Shown here piece after piece: positions 45,942-56,820 of a DNA stretch of 64,000 nt. Source of the stretch: Nemophila menziesii (taxonomy: Eukaryota; Streptophyta; Magnoliopsida; Boraginales; Hydrophyllaceae); contig JARWIR010000010.1 in the NCBI GenBank assembly GCA_029959085.1, positions 7,585,001 through 7,649,000 on the forward strand. Direction: 5' to 3'. Position numbers and translations under genes: made by a program. The notes beneath the pieces were generated by a model. It made no database searches. It was not told the DNA's origin and worked only from the letters and a program-made list of their open reading frames with translations. Numbering within the stretch: the first letter of the stretch is position 1; each line of letters opens with the position of its first letter.

Positions 45942-47180
45942 TTAACGATTATCACGAGGAGAGCGGCTCCTAGACCTTCTTCCATTTCCAATATCATCAC
46001 GAATACAAGAGACATCATTTTTCATACAAGAAAGCTCATTCGCAAGATGCCCTATTTTTTCTTCCAAAACCCCAAATTTCCTTTCTATTTTGTCTTCCAA
46101 AGCCACAAATTTACTACCTATATAATCCATGAAACGAGACATAGCGCTTTCAAAACCGGATGGATTAGGAGGGTTTACATTGGTGGGTTGGCTTGGAGTG
46201 GGCTCATTTGGAATAGGGTTTTGTTGGGCCGGGTTATCTAATAATTGAAGAGTGTCAAGCTCCGGACCATCGGTTCTACTTTTTGCTTCAAGGATGTGAT
46301 TACGAATAGTAGCATCCGAAATACGATTAATAATGGAAACCGAAACATAGGTGTTGTTATAAATAACAAATTTCATTCTTAGAATCGTGAGATAATCGAA
46401 ACTCCATGACTTATTGATTGGTTTCACATTTGTCCCTCCAAAAGAAATATCATTAGCTTCAAAGATTTTGGAAAGAAAAATACCGTAAGGGACTTTATCC
46501 CGAGAGGCTCTAGCATGATTCATCCATTTGAACATTATCGCAATAATGTTAATCGGTTGTTTGGTGAAGATCAAATATAAAAGATAAGCTTCATAAGGGA
46601 TAAGTTTTGCATCATGCTTATCTTTCGGAATCACGGCCGAGATAAGAAACTTGTGAGCCACAATGAATTCCGGATCAAAGTTACGAATATTCCAATTTCC
46701 ATCGGGAACAACCATTCTTCCATTAACAAAATCATTAACCTCATTTTGAGCAATTATATCAATATTAGAGTTATCCCAACCACTAGACCAAAAGCCGCTA
46801 AAACCATCCAAAGGAATGTTAAATTTAGTACACAAAGTATTTGACTTTAATCGTAAAACGGTACCCGAAACAGTTGATTTAATCGAAGTAGTAGCATGAT
46901 TATATTCAAAATTAGTATAAAATTCTTCGATTAACCCGATTGCCAAATGACTACCCGTAAAAGCAAAGATTTTATGACATTTTTGAAATGAAAGGAGATC
47001 AAAGAGAGAATTTTCACCGGAGGGAAAGGCCGAAGCACTAATTGTTCTTCCCGGAAGAGCATCGAATGGCCGGAGTGGAGGGGGTGTTGGTGACCTCGCC
47101 GGAGATGGTTCACGGTGGCGGCTGGAGGAGGCTCCGGTGGAGGCTTTCTTCTTGTTAGCAGCGGTCTTGGTTCGAACCAT
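45942..47180 (-). CDS. 412-aa extra ORF of the Copia-type element, plant-transposon-protein-like domain
   Basis: Intact ORF. Residues 1-40 are basic and Ser/Pro-rich (KTAANKKKASTG; PSPARSPTPPPL). The middle (about 80-300) contains IGLIEEFYTNFEYNH and VLRLKSNTLCTKFNIPLDGF, resembling the putative plant transposon protein domain (PF20167 type) often carried by plant retroelements. The C-terminus has a coiled-coil-like segment (DKIERKFGVLEEKIGHLANE) and an Arg/Ser-rich end (RSRSRSPRDNR). It lies where SIRE-type elements put an env-like ORF, but I see no clear signal peptide or transmembrane segment. The function is unknown; an RNA- or chromatin-binding role is a guess from the basic and RS-like ends. 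Confidence 0.75.
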   Translation of the reverse strand: MVRTKTAANKKKASTGASSSRHREPSPARSPTPPPLRPFDALPGRTISASAFPSGENSLFDLLSFQKCHKIFAFTGSHLAIGLIEEFYTNFEYNHATTSIKSTVSGTVLRLKSNTLCTKFNIPLDGFSGFWSSGWDNSNIDIIAQNEVNDFVNGRMVVPDGNWNIRNFDPEFIVAHKFLISAVIPKDKHDAKLIPYEAYLLYLIFTKQPINIIAIMFKWMNHARASRDKVPYGIFLSKIFEANDISFGGTNVKPINKSWSFDYLTILRMKFVIYNNTYVSVSIINRISDATIRNHILEAKSRTDGPELDTLQLLDNPAQQNPIPNEPTPSQPTNVNPPNPSGFESAMSRFMDYIGSKFVALEDKIERKFGVLEEKIGHLANELSCMKNDVSCIRDDIGNGRRSRSRSPRDNR

Positions 47181-47828
47181 GGTGGAAAACGAGATGGGTA
47201 ATGAAGGATAGAGAAGGAGGAGTGATTCAAGGGGTGAAGAAGGGTGTTTTGGTGGTGGAGACGGAGTGAGGGTGGCCGGAAATCGCCAAGGAGGAGGAGA
47301 GGAGATGTTCTAATGAAGGAATGAAGAGAATAGAATGAAAAACGGCCTACTAAAGCTGTCAAAACCCTTACCTGCGGTGTACCGCGGGAATCGTCCGGTG
47401 CACCGCAAGAGTGTTCGGTTTGGACACAAAAAATGAGATTTTTGATTCTTTTAAAAACACCCGAAACACATTCGAAACTTCCCCAAATGATTCGGAATGG
47501 TATAAAATAATTTTGAGCATCTTTGTTTTGAAAAGAGAAGCCAAGGAGAACCTAAAAACTCATACAACAGTTAATTTCACGAAAGTTCCTAAGTTTTCTA
47601 AAAGTGCAAAAAGACCCAATGCAAGAACAAAGCAACATTTAAGCATGTAAAAAGTTAAGAACCATAAGATAGTAGCACAAGTTGATAAATCACATAAAAC
47701 ACAATATAAAACATAAACATAAAAACAAGAGAGGAAAGAATTTCACCGTATTTTCCTTTTATGAGGTTTGAACGTCCTTTTGCATAAAATTCCATTTTCT
47801 TGACGCTCAACACCTTCAATACATAGTA
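47181..47828. other. Spacer where pol would be expected
   Basis: About 650 bp between gag and the 412-aa ORF. No RT, RNase H or integrase motif. Includes GCGGTGTACCGC (47374-47385), a copy of the inverted repeat found in the LTRs. Confidence 0.6.
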
Positions 47829-48914
47829 CTATGGTAACCGAGGTGGAATGGATCCGGAAATGTTGTTAGCATTTGTCACGATCCATATTGGTTTTTCCCA
47901 TGAAGGTATCAAAGATCCACTATTAAGTTGTTCATGGTAATGGCACGTAGAAGCATGATGACCGGGTTTACCACAATAGTTGCAAAAACTTCTTTTTCGA
48001 ATAGAGTTACCATGTAAAGGTTTTGAACAAGAAGTTTCCACATTCTTTCCAATATCCAAATTATCACTTAAATATAATTTTTCTTTGAAAAAGCCATTTG
48101 GATCAAAAGGAGTGATATTTGAAAAAGGATGATTTTTTAAAGTATCAAGAGCAAGGGAAAAGGCTTCATCCAATTTTCTAAAACCTTCTATATTTTTCTT
48201 CATAGGATGTTTCCATTTATTTAAAGAAAAAATGTTTTCAAAACAAGGGTTTTTAGTATTGCCAAGAATATCATCCAAGGTAATACAACATTTAAAACAA
48301 TTCTTTAGCTCAATTTTACCCTTTTTTAACATAAGATTATTTAAATGGATTTGAGAATCAAGAATTTTGAGAAGGGATGAAATTTGCCTAATATCACAAT
48401 AATTATAAGGAAGAGATAAAGAGTTAGGATAAAGTGCTACCTCATGATTTGTTTTAAAATCGTTATGAGATTCATCATGGATTGAGACTTCTTCTTCTTC
48501 ATCATTTTCGACAATTCCATATAAAAACTACAAACGATTCCAAAGCTCTTTTACGGATTTACAATCTAACATTTGTGAGAAAATTTCTTCGGAAATTCCA
48601 CGAATGAGAGTGTACATCGGTTTTGCATTTTGAGTGAGCTTAGCCTTTTCCTCAATGGTAAGTTCATCAAAATCTTTTTCTTCTTGATTTAGCTTAAGAA
48701 CTCCCGCTTCATTTAACTCCTCTTTATAAGGAACAAATGGACCTTCCTTTACGATTCTCCATTGATCGGGATCTTCGGCTTTGATAAATTCCTCCATTTT
48801 TGTTCTCCAAGCAAAATAGTAAGTTCCTACAAAAAGTGGAGGTCGAGTAGAAGACGAACTTTCCAAAAGATTAAATTCCATATCGTTTACTCTACTAACG
48901 ATTAAGCTATTCAC
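47829..48914 (-). pseudogene. UBN2-type gag of the Copia-type element, one in-frame TAG
   Basis: One frame of 362 codons from the ATG at 48914. The N-terminal gag part (RPPLFVGTYYFAWRTKMEEF; ELTIEEKAKLTQNAK; CKSVKELWNRL) is followed by TAG at 48530-48528. The frame then stays open to a CCHC zinc knuckle (CNYCGKPGHHASTCHYH) near the end. The stop removes the knuckle from the main product. No frameshifts. Confidence 0.85.
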
Positions 48915-48924
48915 GTAGAGTTAG

Positions 48925-48936
48925 GCTCTGATACCA
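48925..48936 (-). promoter_or_regulatory. Primer-binding site, tRNA-iMet
   Basis: On the minus strand TGGTATCAGAGC, two bases after the LTR end, complementary to initiator tRNA-Met as in most plant Copia elements. This fixes the element's orientation. Confidence 0.95.
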
Positions 48937-48938
48937 AT

Positions 48939-50330
48939 TGAAAGTCCTAGGGGGGGGTGAATAGGATTACTAATAAGATTAATGCCTAATTAAAAAATCT
49001 TTTGGACAATAATAAGTTTAAGAGAAAACAAGTTTAAGAGAAAACTTCTAAGTCAACTAATTAAATCAAACTCTTATAGAATCATGCAAAGGTAAGAAAG
49101 AGTTTTGATATAAAAGTATAACAAGTAAATCGTCAATCCAATATCTTAAAACTACTCTAGAAGACTATATGTTAGATAACCTAGATAAACAATATCAAAT
49201 AACTCATGCTAGCATATTATCAAACATATAGAGTGCGGAAAGTAAATAGAGTAGGGATAGAAAGATACACACGATTTATAGTGGTTCGGTTTCCCTACAT
49301 CCACTACCTAAGGAAGCCTCCTTAGGATTTCAAGCTTTTCACTAAGCTTCTGTGTCTCTCTTAACCGGGTCGAGAACACAATAACCTTTACAAACTCTTC
49401 GATAACACGAAGGACAAACCACTTGTGTAATCACAACACAAGGACACCAAGTATACTCCCTATACTTGAATTCTCTCTTAATCTATCTATTACAAGACCT
49501 AGACTTAAGAGGATAGCAACAAAGTGTTTAAAGGTTTGCTAATAAAAGCTTGTAACTAAAACTCCTAAAAGAGTGGATATGACTATAAGCTTGTTTACTC
49601 CTCTTGAGTGGATAGAACCTTGTGGCTTAATTGATTAACTCCTTGAAAGGATTTATAAGCTCACTAAGATTGAATTTGACTATGTATAGCACTTGACACC
49701 TTCTTGAATGATAGCAATTAAGCCCCTTAATGTTTGTAATTAGTTGGTGTGGTTGTAGCCTTCAAAGAGCTTCAATTTATAGTAGAAAATGGCTTCCAAC
49801 GGTCATAAGACTTGGGTCCAACGGATCTATTAATCTCCCAACGGATATATTTCTTATGACTTGTCTTTTGTGCAGAAAACCCTTTCTTGCGGTGTACCGC
49901 AAGATTCGTGCGGTGTACCGCGCTTCAATGGTTTGATTTTCTAGCATACTGACGGGCTAGCCTCTGCACCGCGCCCTGGTCCGCAAGCTTGGTCCGGTGT
50001 ACCGCACCGGTGTACCGCGCCAAGTAACTTTGAAGGATAATGGCTTGGATCAATAAATCTTCTTCACGAAAGTTGTTAGAAACATCATTCTAAGAATCTT
50101 TGAAGTTGATCACTAAAGCTAATTCTCAATATACATAAAGATAAGGTTAATAGCATTTGTAGAGAATTAGTTACTTAAGATAAAACAAAGTTGATCAACA
50201 TGATAAAGAAAGAGCTTTTTGATGAATTAGAGTGCAAGAAAGAATGTCAATAACAATAGAAATAAGCACACTAAACACAAGAGGATTTGTCACATTAAAA
50301 CAACCTATTAAGGGAGGCAATATGCCAACA
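48939..50330 (-). repeat. 5' LTR (right in the window) of the Copia-type element
   Basis: 1392 bp, nearly identical to 43470-44862. Confidence 0.95.
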
Positions 50331-50335
50331 AACCC

Positions 50336-51990
50336 ATAGCGCCACAAGTTCTTAATCCTCTAGTTCCACCAGGCAATCCTAATCCTCAAGTCCAAGTTCA
50401 AATGGCGATAAATCAAGATCCATGGTTTGTTAATGGTCCACCAGAAGTTCCATTCCGTGCTCCTGCTATAGGGGTAGGTGCTCTAAACATAAATGTTCCG
50501 AGGTTCCGTCCAGATTAGGGTATGTTAGCTCAATTCCAAAATTTTGGAAATTTTTGTGGTAAAGCTGGAGAAGATCCTCTTCGAGCAGTACAGAAATTCA
50601 AGCAGATATGTGATTCTTACATCACACAAGGAGTTTCAAAAGAACAGATGTACTTTGCTGTGTTTCGATTTTTCGTTATAGATGGAGCGAGTGAATGGCA
50701 CGATACACAAGATCCTACGAAGATAACAAACTGGGAGCAATTAGAAACCGCGTTTTTCAACAGATATTATCCATCAAACATGAGGTTAGATGCTGAACTA
50801 GAGTTGACACATTTCAAGCAAGAGTATGATGAAACTTTGGGTAAAAGTTGGGCAAGATTTCAGAAATGTTTACGAAGAGTCCCGAATCATGACCTTACTG
50901 AACAACAACAGATGAAGATTTTTTATAATGGTCTTGAAGGTGGCTCTAGGAAAGATTTAGATTTGTTGTGTGGTGGTGTATTTTTGCGAGTTCAACTTGC
51001 GTATGCAAGAATTATTTTGGATAGAACAGTTGATAATGAAGTTGGGTGGAACACCGCAAGAACACCAGTTAGAGGAGGAGTTAATAATGTCAATATTGAA
51101 GAAAAGTTCAACTCCTTAGAGACCAAGATTCAAACCACATTAGAACAACAATTGAGACAACTTACTTTAGCCGTGAAAGAAGGTTTTTCGAACAAGAGAG
51201 GTGAGGTAAAGGTTGCACAAGAGGTGTATGGATGTGAGTATTGTGGTGTGAATGATCATAGTTGGGAGAATTGTCAGAATAATCACGAATCCGTGATGTT
51301 TGTCTCCAACAGAGGTAGCTTTAATTCGAGTGGTAATGGATATCAGCCTAACAGAAACCATCCTGGGTTTCAATATTCAAATTCTAATGGGGCAGCCAAT
51401 CCTACATATGCGTATCAGCTGCGTCCCCAAGGTAACAATTTCAATCCAAGACCACACAAAAATTATCAAGGAGGACAGAATCAGGGGAATTATGTTTAAA
51501 GACAAGCTATTCAAGACACTTACAACGAAACCATGAACCAAAAAGCCTTACCTGCCCATCCATAATAAGGTGTAGTTACCCTTCAGAAAACCGTAGAAAG
51601 CTTAATTGCTCTTCAGACGCAAGCTATGGAACGTCAACAAGCGTCGGACGCAAATATGAAGTTATTACAGAATCAAATGGATCAATTCGCAAAACAGCTT
51701 AATCAGCGTCCACAAGGGCAACTCCCTAGTGACACCGAAAATCCTAGACAACATGAAGATTGCAAAGCTGTTACTCTTAGAAGTGGTAAGAACCTCCCTC
51801 CACCTCCTTTTCCTGTTATGAAAGAGAAAGAAGTTCCAAGAAAAGAAAAGGATGTGAATGAGAAAGAAAAAGATGTTGAGGTTGAAGAAATAGAGAGGCC
51901 GATTGAGATTCCAAAGAAAAAGATGATATTGTTAGTAATCGCCCTCCACTACCGTTTCCATCTCGAGTTCAGAAAAAGGGTGATTTAGCC
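50336..51990 (+). pseudogene. Athila gag, main part
   Basis: Retrotransposon gag domain at 50522-51499 (GKAGEDPLRAVQKFKQICDSY; DGASEWHDT; FNRYYPSNMRLDAE; FKQEYDETL), then a Cys/His stretch CEYCGVNDHSWENC near 51234. Broken by TAG 50516-50518, TAA 51497-51499, and TAA TAA at 51563-51568. A frameshift near 51925 separates it from the protease region. Confidence 0.85.
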
Positions 51991-52014
51991 GAGTTTTCAA
52001 AGTTCTTTAATAGA

Positions 52015-52719
52015 GTGAAGGGCCTTAGTATTAATATTCCGTTACTAGAGGCTATTCGAGATATTCCTAAGTATACAAAGTTTTTGAAGAGGGCCCTCAC
52101 TAACAAAAGGCCGTACTGTGATAATGAGATGATTGGTCTTCTTGAAGAATGTAGTGCTATTTGTCAAAGTAAATTACCTCCAAAGTTAGTTGATCTGGGG
52201 AGTTTCACAATTCCGATATCAATTGGAGAAGAATGGAAATGTAAAGCACTATGCGATTTGGGTGCAAGCATCAATTTGATACCCAAGTCGATCTTTGATA
52301 AGCTAAAAATTGGAGAAGCAAGACCCACTTCTATGGTCTTGCAAATGGCGGACACGTCTCTTGCACATCCAGAAGGCCGAATTGAAGATGTCCTCGTTAA
52401 GGCAGGTACGCTTATATTTCCTGTTGATTTCGTTATACTTGAATACGACGCGGATAGGAATGTCCCCATTATTTTGGGAAGACCATTCCTAGCCACGGGG
52501 CGTACATTGATTGATGTAGAAAACGGCGAATTAACGATGAGGATACAAGACGAGGAGGTCAAATTCAATGTGTTCCGAGCTACGAAATTTCCAGATTCTC
52601 AAGACGATTGCTTCCTAATGGATGTAGTTGAGCAGGCATCGCAAGAGGTATTTGATTGTTTTAATTATGATGATATTTTGCAGGCCACCTTAACATTAGA
52701 CATACATGAAATGATGTAA
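52015..52719 (+). pseudogene. Athila protease region
   Basis: Retropepsin-like core LCDLGASINLIPKSIFDKL at about 52253-52308, and IILGRPFLATGRTLIDVENG near 52470, the expected flap and ending pattern. The frame ends at TAA 52717 and there is another TAA at 52855 before RT. Confidence 0.8.
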
Positions 52720-52875
52720 GAGCTTGCCGAAACAGTGGCAGCTCTCAATTCTGAAAATCGAAAGTATAGGCGTCTTGCCTATGAACCTGTGAGAGAACCG
52801 GGGGAGATTGTTCCTAAAAAGAAGCCTTCAATTGAATCTCCTCCAGAATTGGAATAAAAGCCGTTACCAGCACAC

Positions 52876-53880
52876 TTGAGGTATGCGTATTTAGGTACTA
52901 ATGAAACTCTACCTGTTATTGTTTCAGCGAATTTAACAGGTCCTCAAGAAGATAAACTGTTGCGTATGTTGAGAGCCAACAAAGAGGGGATAGGTTGGAC
53001 AATTGCTGACATCAAAGGCATTAGTCCATCCTATTGTCAACACAAAATAATACTTGAAGATGATAACACACGCTCAATTGAAGGTCAAAGGAGATTAATG
53101 CCCGTTATGAAGGACGTAGTGAAGAAGGAAGTTATCAAGCTTTTAGATGCGGGGATTATTTATCCCATTTCGAGTAGTGAATCGGTGAGTCCAGTTCAGT
53201 GTGTACCGAAGAAATGAGGAATGACAACAATTCTTAATGATAAAAATGAGGCGATTCCTTCAAGAACGGTAGTTGGTTGGAGAGTTTGCATGGAGTACAG
53301 AAAGCTGAACAAAGCCACCAGAAAAGATCAATTTCCTCTTCCCTTCAATGATCAAATGTTAGATAAATTAGCCGGAAGAGAATACTACTGTTTCTTGGAT
53401 GGTTACTCCGGGTATAATCAGATTTACGTGGCTCCATAAGATCAACATAAAACTACATTTACATGCCCCTTTGGTACTTTTGCATATCGCAGAATGCCAT
53501 TTGGGTTGTGTAATGCTCCTGCTACCTTTCAAAGATGTATGATGGACATCTTCTGGGATATGATCGATAATTTCCTCGAAGTGTTTATGGACGATTTCTC
53601 CGTGTTTGGTGATGATTTCGATAGATGTTTAGATAACTTGGAGAAAGTGTTAATCAGATGCAAGGAAACAGATTTGGTCTTAAACTGGGAGAAGTGTCAT
53701 TTCATGGTTCGCGAAGGTATTGTTCTGGGTCACAAAGTTTCGAGTGCTGGATTAGAGGTCGATAGAGCAAAGATAGAGGTAATTAAAACTCTTCCCCTCC
53801 TGTTTCTGTTAAAGGGGTACAAAGTTTTCTAGGCCATGCTGGCTTTTATAGGCGTTTTATTAAAGACTTTTCTCGATTGC
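52876..53880 (+). pseudogene. Athila reverse transcriptase
   Basis: Motifs in order: QRRLMPVMKDVVKKEV; IYPISSSESVSPVQCVPKK; GWRVCMEYRKLNKATRKDQF; YYCFLDGYSGYNQI; RMPFGLCNAPATFQRCM; catalytic VFMDDFSVF near 53588; VLGHKVSSAGLEV. Stops: TGA 53215-53217 and TAA 53437-53439. A frameshift lies near 53800. All catalytic Asp residues are readable, but no continuous product is possible. Confidence 0.88.
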
Positions 53881-54470
53881 TAAACCGTTATGCAACTTAC
53901 TCGAAAAGGATTCCAAATTCCTTTTTGATGAAGCTTGTTTAGCGGCCTTCAAAGCAATCAAAGAAAATCTTATTTCTGCTCCTATAGTTTTACCTCCAGA
54001 TTGGAGTTTACCGTTTGAGGTTATGTGTGATGCGAGTGATTTGTGTATGGGAGCTGTATTAGGACAGAGAAAAGAGAAAGTTTTTCATTCGATTTACTAT
54101 GCTAGTAAAACTTTTAATGGTGCTCAAGTTAATTGCACAGTTACAGAAAAAGAGTTGCTAGCAGTTGTGTATTCATTTGATAAATTTCGCTCTTATCTTC
54201 TTGGAGCGAAAGTTATTGTGTATACAGATCATTCCGCTATTAGATACCTTATGGAAAAGAAGGATGCTAAACCAAGGTTAATCAGATGGGTTTTATTGCT
54301 TCAAGAGTTCGATTTAGAGATCAAATATAGAAAGGGTTGTGAGAAATAGGTTGCAGATTATCTATCGCGTCTAGAAGGTTCAGAGATGAATAGTAGTACT
54401 GAAGCAGTTAGAGAAGAGTTTCCCGATGAGAGTTTATTTGTTGTTCGTGATTATAAAGCTCCTTAGTATG
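53881..54470 (+). pseudogene. Athila RNase H region
   Basis: Contains [53 protein letters not shown]: Ty3-type RNase H with Asp, Glu and Asp. A frameshift near 53885 and TAG at 54347-54349 and 54464-54466 break it. Confidence 0.85.
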
Positions 54471-54487
54471 CAGATATTGCGAATTTA

Positions 54488-55768
54488 GTGGTGAGTGGTG
54501 TTTTTCCTGGAGGGTCTACTTATCAAGAAAGAAAGAGGTTAGCTCATCGTGCTAGACAGTTCTTTTGGGAGGATCCTTTACTCTACAAAGTATGTGCTGA
54601 CCAAATGATACGAAGATGTGTAGCAAGGGAAGAAACTGAAGCCATTATGGCGGGATGCCATGACTCACTCTATGGAGGACATTTCAAGGGAGATAGAACT
54701 GCTGCTAAGGTATTCCAATCAGGTTTTTACTGGCCTTCTCTTGTTAAAGATGGTCATGAATATGTTAAGAGATGTACGAGATGCCAGTTTACCGGAAACA
54801 TATCCAAGAGGGATGAGATGCCATGTAATAATGTGTTAGAAGTTGAAATATTTGATGTTTGAGGTATTGACTTTATGGGTTCTTTCGTTCCTTCAAATGG
54901 TAACCTCTACATCTTATTAGCAGTTGATTACGCATCTAAGTGGGTAGAAGCTGTGGCTTTACCTACCAATGATTCACGAGTGGTGATTAAGTTCTTGAAA
55001 TCACATATTTTCACTAGACATGGTACACCTAGAGTGATTATTAGCGATGGAAGATCTCATTTCGTTAATAAATATTTGAAGTCTGTTCTAGAGAAATATG
55101 GAGTAAGACACCGTGTATCGATTGCATACCATCCACAATCCAATGGTCAAGCTGAAGTATCGAACCGCGAAGTGAAATCAATCCTAGAGAAAACCGTTGG
55201 TCCTACAAGAAAAGATTGGTCGATGAAGTTAGATGATGCATTATGGGCTTATCGTACTGCATTCAAAACCCCAGTTGGTGCATCTCCGTATCGAATGGTG
55301 TATGGTAAGGCTTGTCACTTACGTCTTGAGCTTGAAATGGGTGCATATTGGGCTATTGCGCAGTTAAACTTAGATCCTACTTTAGCTGGTCAGAATCGAA
55401 TGATGAAACTTAATGAGCTTGATGAATTTCGATTACATGCCTATGAAAACGCTAAACTTTATAAAGAAAACACGAAGAAATGGCATGACAATCGGATTCG
55501 TACAAAGAACTTTGAAGTGGGACAAAGAGTATTGAAGTATAATTCAAAGTTCAGCAATTATCCGGGTAAGTTAAGGTCTAAGTGGTCAGGTCCTTACATT
55601 GTGACCAAAGTTACACCTCATGGGGCGATAGAAATAGAACATCCGCTCGACAACCGTACATTCATGGTGAACGGTCATAGATTAAAGATATACCATGGAG
55701 GTGAAGATACCAACCGCTCAGATGATCCACATCCCAGGGAGGTCATGTATCTCCTCGAGACTCCTTAG
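54488..55768 (+). pseudogene. Athila integrase
   Basis: HHCC zinc domain (HDSLYGGHFKGDRTA...CTRCQ) in 54650-54790. TGA at 54860-54862. Then the DDE core: Asp in [13 protein letters not shown], Asp in [11 protein letters not shown], Glu in EVKSILEKT; and a C-terminal domain ending near EVMYLLETP. Apart from the one TGA the frame is open over about 1.3 kb. Confidence 0.88.
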
Positions 55769-56820
55769 AAGCGTGAGGTAACCTGTCGAGCTTAACGACG
55801 TTAAACAAAAGCCAATTTCGTGTATATTAGATTAAGTATTTTAATTTTCGTAGTGTAAATTAGTTTGATTTTTCGTTAAATTTAGTGTTTATTATTAAGA
55901 AATGAGGAAGGGTGTTTGTTTTTGATGATTTCAGGGGTAAAATGGTCATGAGTTTGGGGTCAAAACGATGAGAAAACGAAAAAATTTGGAGTCCACAGCA
56001 GGTCTGACCGGCTAGCTGGCCGGCATACCGGCCAAACGAGCTGAAGGACCCCAACTCTCTGACCAGTGCGTCAGCAATGACGCAGCATAGCTGCGTCTCG
56101 ATTTGCGCCAGCGAGGAACCACCGGCATGCCGGTCAGATGACCGGCTAGCCAGCCGATGACGAAGATGTTTCTGACCACTGCGTCAGCAACGACGCAATA
56201 ACGCTGCGTCTACCCTTGCGCCAGCGACATGCCGCCGGCATGCCGGCCAGATGACCGGCTAGCCGGCCAAGGAGAACGAAGTCTCTAATCACTGCGTCAG
56301 CAGTGACGCAAGGTAGCTTGCGTCTGAGGTAAAAAAAATCGAATTTAGTAATTTTTTATTCGCCGCCCTCGCGACCGGCATGCCGGCGAATCCGCCGGCT
56401 AGCCGGTGCGCTGTTGCGAGAGGCGGTTTTAAAAGCTTTTAACCTAGTTTTTTGCCTTCTTTCCCAAGCCAACCTCATATTCCGAATCCTTTCCTCCACC
56501 CACTCCAAAAATCATCAATAAACAACTATAAAATCATCAAACCAAGCCTTCTTTCATCACAAAAACACACAATCAACTCATATCTTCTCCAAAACATCAC
56601 CAAATTCCAACTTTTTTCCACAAATTTCTTCTTCCTACCCTTGAAATTAAACCCAATTCTTCCATAATTCCACTCAATTAACCTTAACCCATCTCATATT
56701 CCACCTAAATCTTCAAGTTTAAACCCTCAAAACATCAAATTTCTAAGCTTTTCTCTAGCTTTTTCACTATTTAAAGTTTTGAGTTTGAGGTGAAAAGAGA
56801 CGACTAACATAACTGCTTCC
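55769..56820. other. Region between integrase and third ORF, with GC-palindrome array
   Basis: 55769-55989 is plain AT-rich sequence. 55990-56425 is a GC-rich tandem palindrome array (separate entry). 56426-56820 is a C/A-rich leader-like stretch without ORFs I would call. Confidence 0.6.
55990..56425. repeat. Tandem array of GC-rich palindromes
   Basis: Three and a half tandem units of about 113-120 bp. Each has CCGGCATGCCGG (perfect palindrome at 56122-56133, 56235-56246, 56375-56386), CCGGCTAGCCGG (perfect at 56255-56266 and 56395-56406, imperfect elsewhere), CTGCGTCAGCA followed by TGACGCA (near 56065, 56178 and 56293), GCTGCGTC, and TTGCGCCAGCGA. The block is far more GC-rich than anything nearby. 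Confidence 0.85.

Larger units (their letters stand above)
43470..50330 (-). mobile_element. Young Copia-type non-autonomous LTR element (gag plus extra ORF, no pol)
   Basis: TSD AACCC (43465-43469 and 50331-50335). LTRs 43470-44862 (1393 bp) and 48939-50330 (1392 bp) differ at only about seven places by eye. Orientation is minus: the PBS (48925-48936) is at the right LTR and the polypurine tract at the left LTR (44863-44876). In sense order: 5' LTR, PBS, UBN2-like gag (48914-47829), spacer, a 412-aa ORF (47180-45942), PPT, 3' LTR. No RT, integrase or protease is present in the 4.1-kb interior. It needs a helper for movement. Confidence 0.94.

Noticed and set aside
12865..54862. Alternative genetic code or TAG suppression
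   Set aside because: Intact host-type genes (serine-rich pair, PMD) use standard stops; TAG, TAA and TGA all occur as breaks in TEs, so decay is the simpler reading.
55990..56425. CRISPR-like regular repeats
   Set aside because: The units are contiguous palindromic tandem repeats inside a plant retrotransposon; no spacers of fixed length and no cas genes.
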